This document shows, in pieces, positions 54,986 through 63,729 of a DNA stretch of 64,000 nt. The stretch is from the NCBI GenBank assembly GCA_900100095.1, contig FMTN01000023.1, positions 1 to 64,000 of the forward strand, given 5' to 3'. The stretch is from Lachnospiraceae bacterium C10 (GTDB taxonomy: Bacteria > Bacillota > Clostridia > Lachnospirales > Lachnospiraceae). The position numbers were made by a program, and so were the translations under genes. The notes under the pieces were generated by a model. That model was not told the DNA's origin and ran no database searches. It saw nothing but the letters and a program-made list of their open reading frames with translations. Position 1 is the first letter of the stretch; each line of letters opens with the position of its first letter.

Positions 54986-56755
54986 TTACATACGATCCGG
55001 GGCTGCAAAACCTAACAGATGAATGGATTTTTCTAAAACATCCTTTGTCAATACAAGAAGAGCCATATAGTGTTTCTGCTTACACTCATCCTCTTCTGCC
55101 ATGATTTTCGTCTCATGATAGAAATGGTTGAATGCATTGGCAAGTTCATAAATATAGGCACAGAGTCGGTTCGGCATGGACTCTTCGTATGCATTTCTTA
55201 CCGCACTGTTGAATTTAACAAGAGCAAGCAAAAGGCTCTTCTCCGGCTCTGTCTTTGGAGCGAGCAATGCAAGATCATCCAGCTTCTTTCCTGCCTCTTC
55301 GTACTTTTTCATAATGGATTTCATTCGAACGATCGTATATAAAATATATGGGCCCGTATTTCCCTCAAATGAGGTGAAACGATCGATATCAAAAATATAA
55401 TCCTTTGACGGCTGATTGCTTAAGTCGCCGTACTTGATTGCAGAAAGTGCAACCACACGTGCCGTCTGCTTTGCCTCTTCTTCTGTCATGGTTTTATTTT
55501 CCATGATCTTCTCATACATACGCTCATTGACGTCTGCAATTAAATTGGAAAGACGCATTACGCCGCCTTCTCTTGTCTTGAACGGCTTTCCGTCTTTTCC
55601 GTTCATGGTACCGAAGCCAATGAAATCAAGCTTTGTATCCTCTGAAACGATACCTGTCTTCTTCGCACAACGGAAACACTGAACAAAATGCATCTCCTGA
55701 CGCTTATCAACCACGTAGGCCATACGTGTCGGATGATAATCCTTCTCACGCCATACCATGGTTGCAAGATCGGTCGTATTGTACAAAGCAGCCCCGTCAC
55801 TCTTCAAAATCATGCACGGTGGAATTTCCTTTGTATCGGATTCCTCTGCCACATCAACCACAAGAGCGCCTTCACTCTCATAGGCAAATCCGTCCGCCTT
55901 CATCTTATCGACCATATCCGGAATATACGGATCGGCATCTGACTCGCCCTTCCATAAATCAAAGGACACATCGAGATTCTCGTAATTCTTCTTTAAATCG
56001 GTTACCGATACGTTCAGGATGTGATCCAACAGAGCGCGGTAGCCTCTTCTTCCCATCTGAAGTTCATGGGTTGCCGCCATGGCCTTTGCCTTGTAATCCT
56101 CATCCTCTTTCGACTTGCCGCTTGCTGTCGGATAGATCTCCTCCAGTTCGGAAATGGTAAACGGAGCCTCTGTCGGATATTCGCCGGAATAATCCGGATC
56201 AAAATATACAAGCTCCGGCTTACGAAGCTGTAACTCCGTAATAATAAGTCCCATCTGAAGTCCCCAGTCACCAAGATGCACATCACCGATTACCTTATGG
56301 CCGGCAAATCTTGCGATTCTCTTGATTGCCTCGCCAATGACTGCCGAACGAAGATGTCCGACATGAAGCGGCTTGGCAACGTTTGGTCCGCCGTAATCCA
56401 GAATGATGGTCTCCGGCTCCTTCGCCTGCTCCATACCAAGATGCTCTGTATCCTCCCGCATCTTATCTGCATACTCTGCCAAAAAGCTTCCGCTTAACTT
56501 AAAATTCAAAAAGCCCGGAGCCACTGCCTCAACAGACTCAAACATCGCCACGTCCGCCAGCTGCTCTGCAACGGCCTGTGCCATCACAATCGGTGCCTTA
56601 TGGTATTCCTTTGCCGCTGCCATTGCACCGTTACACTGATACTCACACAAGTCAGGGCGATTGGAAAGTGTAACCATGGCATACTTTTCATCCATGCCGG
56701 CTTTCTTAAAACCCTCTCTCACTTCATCTTTGATCTGCTCTAAGATTTCTTTCAT
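54986..56755 (-). CDS. argS: Arginyl-tRNA synthetase
   Basis: A 589-residue class I synthetase. The N-terminal Add-1-like domain is followed by the signature HVGHLRSAVIGEAI (HIGH-type) and the region MNGKDGKPFKTREGGVMRL. The anticodon-binding domain ends in a typical LLGFAAPDRM. The frame is open to 56773, but AAAGGAGTCTGT before the ATG at 56755 gives the proper start. No T-box leader is seen in the short gap to queT. Confidence 0.97.
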   Translation of the reverse strand: MKEILEQIKDEVREGFKKAGMDEKYAMVTLSNRPDLCEYQCNGAMAAAKEYHKAPIVMAQAVAEQLADVAMFESVEAVAPGFLNFKLSGSFLAEYADKMREDTEHLGMEQAKEPETIILDYGGPNVAKPLHVGHLRSAVIGEAIKRIARFAGHKVIGDVHLGDWGLQMGLIITELQLRKPELVYFDPDYSGEYPTEAPFTISELEEIYPTASGKSKEDEDYKAKAMAATHELQMGRRGYRALLDHILNVSVTDLKKNYENLDVSFDLWKGESDADPYIPDMVDKMKADGFAYESEGALVVDVAEESDTKEIPPCMILKSDGAALYNTTDLATMVWREKDYHPTRMAYVVDKRQEMHFVQCFRCAKKTGIVSEDTKLDFIGFGTMNGKDGKPFKTREGGVMRLSNLIADVNERMYEKIMENKTMTEEEAKQTARVVALSAIKYGDLSNQPSKDYIFDIDRFTSFEGNTGPYILYTIVRMKSIMKKYEEAGKKLDDLALLAPKTEPEKSLLLALVKFNSAVRNAYEESMPNRLCAYIYELANAFNHFYHETKIMAEEDECKQKHYMALLVLTKDVLEKSIHLLGFAAPDRM

Positions 56756-56798
56756 ACAGACTCCTTTGTGCATCTACTTTTTGTCAGAACTGTTACTG

Positions 56799-57326
56799 TT
56801 ACTCTGCAGACTTTGGCGCTACAGACGCCTCTTCGCTAAAGATCACATTACGATAACGTCCCAAGAGCTTCTTAAGCAGGAAGCCAAGTCCGCAAACCGA
56901 AATTGCTTCTCCTGCTCCTACGGTCAGGAAAAGGAAAAGGTAAGCGTCCGGAACTTTATAGGCGAAGATTAAAACCACCGGAACCACCAGTGCATTAAGT
57001 AAAACCGGTGGCAAGGTGTAAATAAACTTGCAATTACGAAGACGGTAGGTCAGATATGCTGCCGCCAGCGTTGTAAGGCTACCGAAGATGACATCATAAA
57101 TCACCGCACCCGTAATGGTGTTTGCCAGAAAACATCCGATAAATAATCCCGGAATGGCTGCCGGTGTAAAGACAGGCAGAATCGTCAAAGCCTCCGATAT
57201 TCGGATCTGAATCGCCCCGCTTGCCAGGTTAAAACTGGCCACAAAGATCGTAAGTACGACGTAAAGCGCCGCAATAATACCTGCCTGGGCTACAAAAAGT
57301 GCCGGTTTCATGTTCTTTTGGTTCAT
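56799..57326 (-). CDS. queT: Queuosine-precursor ECF transporter S component QueT
   Basis: A 175-residue membrane protein with five or six helices. The VVLTIFVASFNLASGAIQIRISEALTILPVF stretch and IYDVIFGSLTTLAAAYLTYRLR are typical of QueT. The frame extends to 57374, but AGGAGGAATAAGA precedes the ATG at 57326. A preQ1-like RNA element lies immediately upstream, supporting uptake of queuine precursors. The shared energising ECF module is not encoded here. Confidence 0.93.
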   Translation of the reverse strand: MNQKNMKPALFVAQAGIIAALYVVLTIFVASFNLASGAIQIRISEALTILPVFTPAAIPGLFIGCFLANTITGAVIYDVIFGSLTTLAAAYLTYRLRNCKFIYTLPPVLLNALVVPVVLIFAYKVPDAYLFLFLTVGAGEAISVCGLGFLLKKLLGRYRNVIFSEEASVAPKSAE

Positions 57327-57333
57327 TCTTATT

Positions 57334-57375
57334 CCTCCTAGTTTTGTTTTACATGTGGATGGTTTCGAACACATG
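57334..57375 (-). ncRNA. preQ1-I riboswitch candidate upstream of queT
   Basis: On the minus strand a stem CATGTG/CACATG (57370-57375 and 57352-57357) closes a loop starting TTCGAAACC, followed by an A-rich tail (TAAAACAAAACTAGGAGG). The layout matches preQ1-I: small stem, pyrimidine-rich loop that pairs as a pseudoknot, and tail ending in ACTAGGAGG, so the ribosome site is inside the aptamer. That implies translational control of queT. The gene context is strong; the loop has not been checked against a model. Confidence 0.72.
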
Positions 57376-57389
57376 TTTGCATAAGGTTA

Positions 57390-57404
57390 TCCGACTGAGA
57401 TAAA
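57390..57404. repeat. Dispersed element, diverged right-arm copy
   Basis: TCCGACTGAGATAAA here differs at one base from the copies at 8253 and 40000. It lies just upstream of the preQ1 element, between glmM and queT. Confidence 0.5.
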
Positions 57405-57435
57405 CCCGCAGTAGATTATGTTAGCATAATTTTTG

Positions 57436-57469
57436 CAAAAAGAAAAGAGCGCCCTCTTTTCAGGCGCCC
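57436..57469 (-). terminator. Intrinsic terminator after glmM
   Basis: On the minus strand GGGCGCCT pairs with GGGCGCTC (two G-U pairs) around GAAAAGA, followed by TTTTCTTTTTG. It lies about 25 bases beyond glmM. Confidence 0.82.
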
Positions 57470-57493
57470 CTTCCCCTTTCCCGATGTTCCATC

Positions 57494-58831
57494 CTAAGCA
57501 AGGGAAAGCTCTTTGATTTTATCAATCATCTGATCCACATACTTCTTACAGATTTCATCTGTTCCGGCTTCCACCATAACACGGATCACCGGCTCTGTTC
57601 CGCTCGGGCGCAACAGAATTCTTCCATCGTTACGAAGCTCGTTGGTGATGGCTTCCTGACAGGCAATAACCTCCGGATGATTCATAACCGCATCCTTGTC
57701 CGTCACCGGAAGATTCTTCAAAAGCTGCGGATACTTTTTCATTCCACTGGCAAGAGCGGACAGAGAGGTCTTCTCCTCCATCATAACTTCCATCAGCATG
57801 ATGGCGGTCAAAATTCCATCTCCTGTGGTCGCATGCTTTGCAAAGATAATGTGACCTGACTGCTCTCCACCGAGCACATAGCCGTGGGCAACCATGTCTT
57901 CGTTAACATACTTGTCGCCTACTGTTGTTACATCATATTCAACATCCTGCAATTCCAGAGCCTTGAAGAATCCAAGATTAGACATAACAGTGGCCACAAC
58001 ATGATTTCCTTCCAGTCTTCCCTGGCGCTTAAGATAGGTGCCGCAGATATATAAGATATAATCACCGTCAATCACATTCCCGTTGTCATCGACTGCAATA
58101 CAACGGTCTGCATCACCATCGAAGGCAAAACCGGCATCCAGCTCTTTTTCCTTTACCAGCTTCTGAAGATTCTCAATATGTGTAGAACCGCAATCCTTAT
58201 TGATGTTAAGTCCATCCGGCTCATTTCCGATTACATAGGTCTTTGCGCCTAATGCATCAAATACACTCTTTGCAATATTGAAGGTCGATCCGTTGGAGCA
58301 GTCCAGTCCGATTCTCTTTCCTTTATAAGAACGGGTCGCAAGAGAGATCAGATAACCGATGTAACGGTTACGTCCAATGGCATAATCCGTTGCCACACCG
58401 ACATTCTCACCAAAGGCGAAAGGAATCTCTTCCCCTTCTCCATCAATGTATTTTTCAATTGCTTCTTCCACCGATGCAGACATCTTATGTCCGTTGCCGT
58501 CCATCAGCTTGATTCCGTTATCGTAGTACGGATTATGGCTTGCAGAGACCATGACACCACAGTCAAAGTCCTCGGTCCGTACCACATAGGCAACGGATGG
58601 TGTCGTAGTTACATGAAGAAGATATGCATCACAACCGGAAGCAATAATACCTGCCACCAGGGCATATTCAAACATATAGCTGCTTCTTCTTGTATCCTTA
58701 CCGATTACAATTCTGCCCTTATGCTCACGGCTGTAGTACCAACCAATATAACGGCCAATCTTATATGCATGATCTGCTGTCAATACCTTTCCAGCTTCTC
58801 CACGGAAACCATCTGTTCCAAAATATTTCAT
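57494..58831 (-). CDS. glmM: Phosphoglucosamine mutase
   Basis: A 445-residue enzyme that makes glucosamine-1-phosphate for peptidoglycan and other surface polymers. The start MKYFGTDGFRG and the active-site Ser in VSASHNPYYDNGIK, metal site DGDADRC and GGEQSGHI are typical. The frame is open to 58894, but AAGGAGAAATCTC precedes the ATG at 58831. It follows the OatA-like gene by 29 bases, a cell-wall pairing. Confidence 0.97.
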   Translation of the reverse strand: MKYFGTDGFRGEAGKVLTADHAYKIGRYIGWYYSREHKGRIVIGKDTRRSSYMFEYALVAGIIASGCDAYLLHVTTTPSVAYVVRTEDFDCGVMVSASHNPYYDNGIKLMDGNGHKMSASVEEAIEKYIDGEGEEIPFAFGENVGVATDYAIGRNRYIGYLISLATRSYKGKRIGLDCSNGSTFNIAKSVFDALGAKTYVIGNEPDGLNINKDCGSTHIENLQKLVKEKELDAGFAFDGDADRCIAVDDNGNVIDGDYILYICGTYLKRQGRLEGNHVVATVMSNLGFFKALELQDVEYDVTTVGDKYVNEDMVAHGYVLGGEQSGHIIFAKHATTGDGILTAIMLMEVMMEEKTSLSALASGMKKYPQLLKNLPVTDKDAVMNHPEVIACQEAITNELRNDGRILLRPSGTEPVIRVMVEAGTDEICKKYVDQMIDKIKELSLA

Positions 58832-58860
58832 ATGAGATTTCTCCTTATCTTTCTGTGTTA

Positions 58861-60777
58861 CTACTTCTCTTCCACATCGTGTTCCTTCTGCCATGCCAGA
58901 AGATCATCTTCGATGGCAGAATAAATCATCTTTGCATACTCAGGCTGACCTGACGGCTTAAGATGAATACCATCCTGATAGAACCAGTCTTCATTGCGCT
59001 TCGCATAAGAATTCCAGTCAACCAGTTCAACATTATCATTGGCATTTGCCACGGCCTTGATGGTCTTGTTCGAATCATCTTCCCACTGAATGGTCGGGCC
59101 ATATACATTCACCCAGTAGACCTTGCGGTCTGCACCTATGGTATCGATCAATTCCTGACCAAGACTTTCCTTGAACGGTCCGTTCGTTCCCAATGCAACA
59201 ACAACGATGTGACCAAGTTTATTCTTTTTCTTAAGATGCTTTACGATCTTTTTCGCTACCAGTACCTGACGGGACTCTTTTGCATCCACAACAGCATCCT
59301 GAGGTAGCGCTTCCTCAAGGGCCGGCGCCGCTCCAAGCATAACCGAATCACCAATCGTTGTTACGGAAGGAATCTCTTCTGTTTTCTGTTCCTTATCCTT
59401 CTCGTTTTCTTCCTTTTCCTTGTGCTCCGCCTTAAGACGCTTTTCATTTTCCTTCAGCTGCTTTTCCAGCACCTTCGTGTCCGTATTCTTTCTTCCGGAT
59501 GTAACAGAAGTGCAGGCTCCCAGCATAAATGCAGCAGTGAACAAAACGGTTGCCACAAAGAATGCCACTCTCTTCGCTGTCATGTATACTCCCTCCTCAA
59601 ATACGATTTCCTTCTTTACAATCCATTCGACAGCTTTATGCTCCCAGGTTGCAAGAAGAAGAATCACAATAATTTCAAGCAATGGTGCACCCGGAAGTCT
59701 CGTCCATTTCCGGATACTGAACAGGAAAATCACCGGATACATCCAAAGGTACATTTCGTAACTATGCTGTCCGGCCCAGCGAAGCGGTGCCCACTCCAGC
59801 ATCTTTCCAAACGGAAGACGCGCATCCGCCGTAAGTACCATAACAGCACAAAAGGCCAGGGTGACAAGCTGCATTCCGCCGCGGTAGGTAAAGGTACTCT
59901 GCCCATCGAAGAAAAAGAAGGCAAAGAGCAAAAAAATCATCAGCAGGGCATAAGCTGCCAGCGCGATCTTTTTAAACCGGGCCGATGCCTTTTTCACCTG
60001 TGTAAGACTTGCGCGTCGCATACCAAGGAAGGTACCAAACATCAGCGCATACAGTCGGGTATCGGTTCCGTAATAAACACGGGTTGCATCCATTCCCGGG
60101 CGCATCATCACCCACATCTCCACGGCGGAGACAATTCCGATCACGCCTAAAAACCACAGCCCCCGGTTGGAAAACCCTTTCCGCTTGCTTCCCACCCGGG
60201 AAAGCATAACATACCAGAAGTACAGCAACGGCCAAAGGACGTAAAACTGCATTTCCAGTGCCAGGGACCAGATATGTGTAAACGGTGACGCATTCGCTAT
60301 CTTCGTAAAATAAGAAGAATTCTGAAAAATCTGCCACCAGTTGTTATAGCCTAATATAATCGAAATAATCTCACTTCGGATTCCTTCCACTGCCTTTGGT
60401 GCAAGCAGATAAAAGATTCCAACGGTTATAAAAACAGACAGTAAAACCGGTGGGAAAATCCTCTTAAAACGCTTGATGGCGAATCCGCTGATGCTGTACT
60501 GCCGCTTCCTTCTGCTCCTCTCACTTGTCAAAGCAATCAAATATCCTGACAAAACAAAAAAGAACGACACACCAAGGAAGCCACCCTTTACCGTAAAGGG
60601 AAACATATGATAAAAAATAACGCCAAAAATAGCGATGGCCCGAAGTCCATCCAATCCAAGAATTCGTTCACCGCTTACTACATCATTATTCTGCTTGTTT
60701 GCCGCTTGCTCCGGCTTCATTTTACGTAAATTCACTACACTCTCGTTGCCATACTGCAACGCCCCTATTCCTTTCAC
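58861..60777 (-). CDS. OatA-like membrane acyltransferase with SGNH domain
   Basis: A 638-residue protein. The N half is an acyltransferase-3 membrane domain (GLDGLRAIAIFGVIFYHMFPF, FFVLSGYLIA, and about ten helices). A highly charged Lys/Glu linker of about 40 residues leads to an extracellular SGNH esterase-type domain with Ser in IGDSVMLGA and Asp/His in YQDGIHLKPSG. OatA-type proteins O-acetylate peptidoglycan or teichoic polymers. The first start is a GTG at 60777; ATG at 60720 (MKPEQAANK) is an alternative and the ribosome site is unclear. Confidence 0.93.
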   Translation of the reverse strand: MKGIGALQYGNESVVNLRKMKPEQAANKQNNDVVSGERILGLDGLRAIAIFGVIFYHMFPFTVKGGFLGVSFFFVLSGYLIALTSERSRRKRQYSISGFAIKRFKRIFPPVLLSVFITVGIFYLLAPKAVEGIRSEIISIILGYNNWWQIFQNSSYFTKIANASPFTHIWSLALEMQFYVLWPLLYFWYVMLSRVGSKRKGFSNRGLWFLGVIGIVSAVEMWVMMRPGMDATRVYYGTDTRLYALMFGTFLGMRRASLTQVKKASARFKKIALAAYALLMIFLLFAFFFFDGQSTFTYRGGMQLVTLAFCAVMVLTADARLPFGKMLEWAPLRWAGQHSYEMYLWMYPVIFLFSIRKWTRLPGAPLLEIIVILLLATWEHKAVEWIVKKEIVFEEGVYMTAKRVAFFVATVLFTAAFMLGACTSVTSGRKNTDTKVLEKQLKENEKRLKAEHKEKEENEKDKEQKTEEIPSVTTIGDSVMLGAAPALEEALPQDAVVDAKESRQVLVAKKIVKHLKKKNKLGHIVVVALGTNGPFKESLGQELIDTIGADRKVYWVNVYGPTIQWEDDSNKTIKAVANANDNVELVDWNSYAKRNEDWFYQDGIHLKPSGQPEYAKMIYSAIEDDLLAWQKEHDVEEK

Positions 60778-60819
60778 TTTCTTTAGACACCATGCTATAT
60801 CTTGACATGTTTAAGGTAC

Positions 60820-60880
60820 TGTGTCAAATTCTTTCTTTCTTAATATTTGTAATATAAGCGAAACATTTTGGCTTTGACAC
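60820..60880. repeat. Inverted repeats in the oatA-uvrX intergenic region
   Basis: GTGTCAAA (60820-60827) and TTTGACAC (60873-60880) are exact inverted copies, and TTGACA and TGTCAA flank a further short interval just left of it (about 60801-60826). A possible minus-strand promoter for oatA, TGTCAA-17-TATATT, falls between. The whole 175-base region has divergent promoters. Confidence 0.45.
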
Positions 60881-60890
60881 AAAACACATA

Positions 60891-60919
60891 TTCTACAAAC
60901 AGACGTTTTGTGTTATAAT
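60891..60919 (+). promoter_or_regulatory. SOS promoter of the Y-family polymerase operon with LexA box
   Basis: The -10 TATAAT is at 60914-60919 and the -35-like TTCTAC at 60891-60896, spacer 17. A LexA box (CAAACAGACGTTTT, 60896-60909) overlaps the spacer; it matches the Bacillus-type CGAAC-N4-GTTC pattern at 12 of 14 positions, with A for G in the first half. Repressor binding would block the promoter until DNA damage. Confidence 0.75.
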
Positions 60920-60952
60920 GGCTTCCATCCCATAAAATGAAAGGAGACTTAT

Positions 60953-62281
60953 ATGGCCACTCGTCAATATCTGTGTATCGATCTCAAGTCCTTTTACGCT
61001 TCCGTTGAATGCGTGCTTCGCGGCCTTGATCCTATGACCACCAACCTTGTGGTTGCGGATCCGACGCGATCTGAGAAGACCATCTGCCTGGCCATCTCCC
61101 CTTCCATGAAGGCACTCGGAATTAAGAACCGCTGCCGTTTATTTGAAATACCCAAGAATATTTCTTATATTATAGCACCGCCGCAGATGCAAACCTACAT
61201 CAATTACTCGGCTGCCATTTACCGCATCTATCTGAAGTACGTATCCCGCGAAGACATTCATGTCTACAGCATCGACGAGGCCTTCCTCGATGTCACGGAC
61301 TACCTGGATCTGTACCATATGAATGCCAGAATGCTCGGAATCACCATTATGAACGATATCCAGCAGGAGCTTGGGATTCGTGCCACCTGCGGCATCGGAA
61401 CGAATCTTTACCTCACCAAGGTCGCTCTGGATATCGTTTCCAAGCACTCGCCGGATTTCATCGGAGAACTGGATGAAAAAAGCTACCGGAAACTGCTCTG
61501 GCATCATCTTCCTCTCTCCGATTTCTGGCGCATCGGCCCCGGAACAATCCGGCGCCTTGCAAAGGTCGGAATCCGTACCATGCAGGATATTGCAGAAGCA
61601 GACCCTGACCTGCTCTATCGGCTCTTCGGGATTGATGCCGAACTTTTAATTGACCACGCCAACGGGCGGGAATCCGTAACCATACAGGATATCAAATCCT
61701 ACCATGCCAAAGTCAACTGCCTGACCAGCGGACAGGTTCTCCCCTGTGCCTACGATTTTGAAGATGGAGAACTTATCATCAAGGAAATGATGGATCTGAT
61801 GTGCCTTGACCTTGTGGATCGGGGACTTACCACCTCTTCCATCAGCCTTACCATCGGCTATGAGAACCGGCCTCCTCATGCCCCGTCAAACGGAAGCCTA
61901 GCTCTGGACGAAGATACAAATTCCAGCACCCTCCTCATCGATGCAGCAGTACGGCTCTACCGCAAAATCACCGACCCGAATGCCGGCATACGGCGGGTAA
62001 ACCTGACAGCCAACCATGTCCTGCCGGAAGAATATCACCAGTACAGCTTCTTCACCGATGAGAAAGTGACCGAACGGGATCACAAGATTCAAATGGCCGT
62101 TCTCGATTTGAAAAAGCGTTTCGGTAAGAATGCCGTATTACGGGGAATGAATCTTCAGGAGAAGGCCACCACCATAGAACGCAATCAACAAATCGGTGGG
62201 CATAAGGCCGGAGCTGCTAACGATCCCTCTCACAATCCATATGTTACAAAGGAGGATTCCAATGAACCGACCTCATCCTAA
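60953..62281 (+). CDS. Y-family DNA polymerase (UvrX/YqjW type)
   Basis: A 442-residue translesion polymerase, closer to UmuC/UvrX than to DinB. The catalytic residues are Asp in LCIDLKSFYASVEC and Asp-Glu in VYSIDEAFLDVTDYL. The helix-hairpin-helix and little-finger domains follow (IRRLAKVGIRTMQDIAEADPDLL). It is SOS-controlled through the LexA box. The ribosome site AAGGAGA precedes the ATG. Next comes an overlapping YolD-like gene, as in Bacillus. Confidence 0.95.
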   Translation: MATRQYLCIDLKSFYASVECVLRGLDPMTTNLVVADPTRSEKTICLAISPSMKALGIKNRCRLFEIPKNISYIIAPPQMQTYINYSAAIYRIYLKYVSREDIHVYSIDEAFLDVTDYLDLYHMNARMLGITIMNDIQQELGIRATCGIGTNLYLTKVALDIVSKHSPDFIGELDEKSYRKLLWHHLPLSDFWRIGPGTIRRLAKVGIRTMQDIAEADPDLLYRLFGIDAELLIDHANGRESVTIQDIKSYHAKVNCLTSGQVLPCAYDFEDGELIIKEMMDLMCLDLVDRGLTTSSISLTIGYENRPPHAPSNGSLALDEDTNSSTLLIDAAVRLYRKITDPNAGIRRVNLTANHVLPEEYHQYSFFTDEKVTERDHKIQMAVLDLKKRFGKNAVLRGMNLQEKATTIERNQQIGGHKAGAANDPSHNPYVTKEDSNEPTSS

Positions 62282-62684
62282 AATGCCGGCATCCCAGCGG
62301 GCCAAACAGTTTCTTCCCTTTTCTGCCCTTCGCGGCCTCGATGAAGCTCTAAGAAAGGTGGAGGACTCTCTTGAGCAGAAGGAACGCCCTGTACTGAGCG
62401 AAGAATCACGCGAACAGCTCGACGAGGAACTTTCCTGCATTTACAAGGACTATCTTTCCACCCGGACTGAGCTTGCAAGACTTCGCCACCGGGAAACAAC
62501 CGCTAGCACAGAGTCCCCCACACTTCCTGTTGTAACGGTCACCTACTATGACCACGGCATCTGCCGGCAGCTGACCGGTGTGTTATGCAAACTGAATCCT
62601 TCCCAGCGCATGCTTCAGGTCGTCAAAACAAAAATCGCCTTTGAGGATCTCCTGGAAATCCACAAAGGCAATTCTTTCTCTTAA
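62262..62684 (+). CDS. YolD-like protein
   Basis: A 140-residue protein with a YolD-like layout: a start MNRPHPKMPASQRAKQFLPFSAL, a helical middle, and a C-terminal beta-rich region (VTVTYYDHGICRQLTGVLCKL, ILEIHKG). AAGGAGGATTCCA precedes the ATG at 62262, which lies inside the polymerase gene by 20 bases. In Bacillus, YolD-like partners sit beside UvrX polymerases, so a shared translesion role is likely. It ends overlapping the convergent nuclease gene by four bases. Confidence 0.88.
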   Translation: MNRPHPKMPASQRAKQFLPFSALRGLDEALRKVEDSLEQKERPVLSEESREQLDEELSCIYKDYLSTRTELARLRHRETTASTESPTLPVVTVTYYDHGICRQLTGVLCKLNPSQRMLQVVKTKIAFEDLLEIHKGNSFS

Positions 62685-63682
62685 GGTTTGCATCGGCCAC
62701 AGGGACTGTATCCTTTCCGGATCAGATACTTTCTTTTCCCGGTGTAGGCCTTTTTATTTCTGGGACTCATCTCTCTGACAGAAGAACAGGACGGGAGATG
62801 GAATTTTTTGGTATTGGTATTTAAGATATACTTATGTTCCTTAGCATCATCCTTTTCATCCACGGTCGTCTCTTGGTTCTTCTTGTCATAATTTTTCTGT
62901 CCCGTGTAGGCAGGTCCGCTTGACTCTCCCGTCTTGTAATCAATGGTGATATTCGGCTGTACATTATAGGCAAAGGCACAAAAGGACACGCCTTCGCCTT
63001 TATCTTCAATGGAATAGGCCTCCATCAATACGCCGAGAGCAAGCAGGTTCTTTCCTGTAAATACCGGTGTCACACGATAGAGCACATGGTTCTTCGGATT
63101 ATCCCACAGATAATCGGCCACTTCATTCTCGTACGGAAGCATTCCCTCCACATTCATATACCGGGTTCCTGTTATCAGATTCTTCTCATTGGCATTCTCA
63201 CCGGTAAGCTGGTAGCCGATCAGATGACATCTGTTATACAGATATAAACCATCAATTCCATCATACTTTACGGTATGCCAGCCGGTTGGACGTACACTTC
63301 CTATCTCCCCGCGTTTTTCTGTCGGCATTAAGTCCCTGCCGATACAGGCGACCGCCTTTGTGCATCGTCCGAGGGCGTCCAGCTTTCCATAGGATTCATA
63401 GGACTTTTTATTCTTCTTTTGTTTCTTTGTGAAGTATGGCTTGTTCTTGTGAACCAAAACGCTTGCATGCTTCTTGTCCCACTTCGGCAGATCGGAGACA
63501 GAAAATTTCTTCTTCGATGAAGCCTGTGCCACAACTGCTCCATCCAGGAAATCCGCTGTCTTTTCCTCCTGCCACTTGGCCCCCTGATTCCGATCCCACT
63601 TTGCCTGCAGGCCGTTACAGCCTGTCGGCAGGATTGCAAGAGACACTGCCATAACAAGAGTTAACAGTTTTTTCTTATACAT
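62681..63682 (-). CDS. DNA/RNA non-specific endonuclease lipoprotein
   Basis: A 333-residue surface nuclease. A lipobox ends the signal peptide (ILPTGC, Cys near 22). A charged linker leads to an EndA/NUC-type domain with catalytic His in LYNRCHLIGYQL and ITGTRYMNVEGMLPYENEV. The C-terminal 50 residues form a second Cys-rich domain (FHLPSCSSV ... YSPCGRCKP), similar to that at the end of many clostridial secreted nucleases. Role suggestions: nutrient scavenging or DNA uptake. It starts directly after a terminator, with AGGGAGG seven bases from the T-run. Confidence 0.92.
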   Translation of the reverse strand: MYKKKLLTLVMAVSLAILPTGCNGLQAKWDRNQGAKWQEEKTADFLDGAVVAQASSKKKFSVSDLPKWDKKHASVLVHKNKPYFTKKQKKNKKSYESYGKLDALGRCTKAVACIGRDLMPTEKRGEIGSVRPTGWHTVKYDGIDGLYLYNRCHLIGYQLTGENANEKNLITGTRYMNVEGMLPYENEVADYLWDNPKNHVLYRVTPVFTGKNLLALGVLMEAYSIEDKGEGVSFCAFAYNVQPNITIDYKTGESSGPAYTGQKNYDKKNQETTVDEKDDAKEHKYILNTNTKKFHLPSCSSVREMSPRNKKAYTGKRKYLIRKGYSPCGRCKP

Positions 63683-63697
63683 ATGTTCCTCCCTTAG

Positions 63698-63720
63698 AAA
63701 AAAGGCCCCTAGGGGGCCTT
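63698..63720 (-). terminator. Intrinsic terminator of the FN3-repeat gene
   Basis: On the minus strand GGCCCCCTAGGGGCC is a self-complementary hairpin followed by six T. The T-run ends about three bases before the AGGGAGG ribosome site of the nuclease gene. Confidence 0.9.
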
Positions 63721-63729
63721 TGGTCCGTA

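Noticed and set aside
55633-56160. Long plus-strand frame opposite argS
   Set aside because: It has no ribosome site and its sequence is consistent with chance antisense of a conserved gene.
56756-56798. Possible T-box leader before argS
   Set aside because: The gap to queT is only 43 bases, too short for a T-box; no specifier hairpin is seen.
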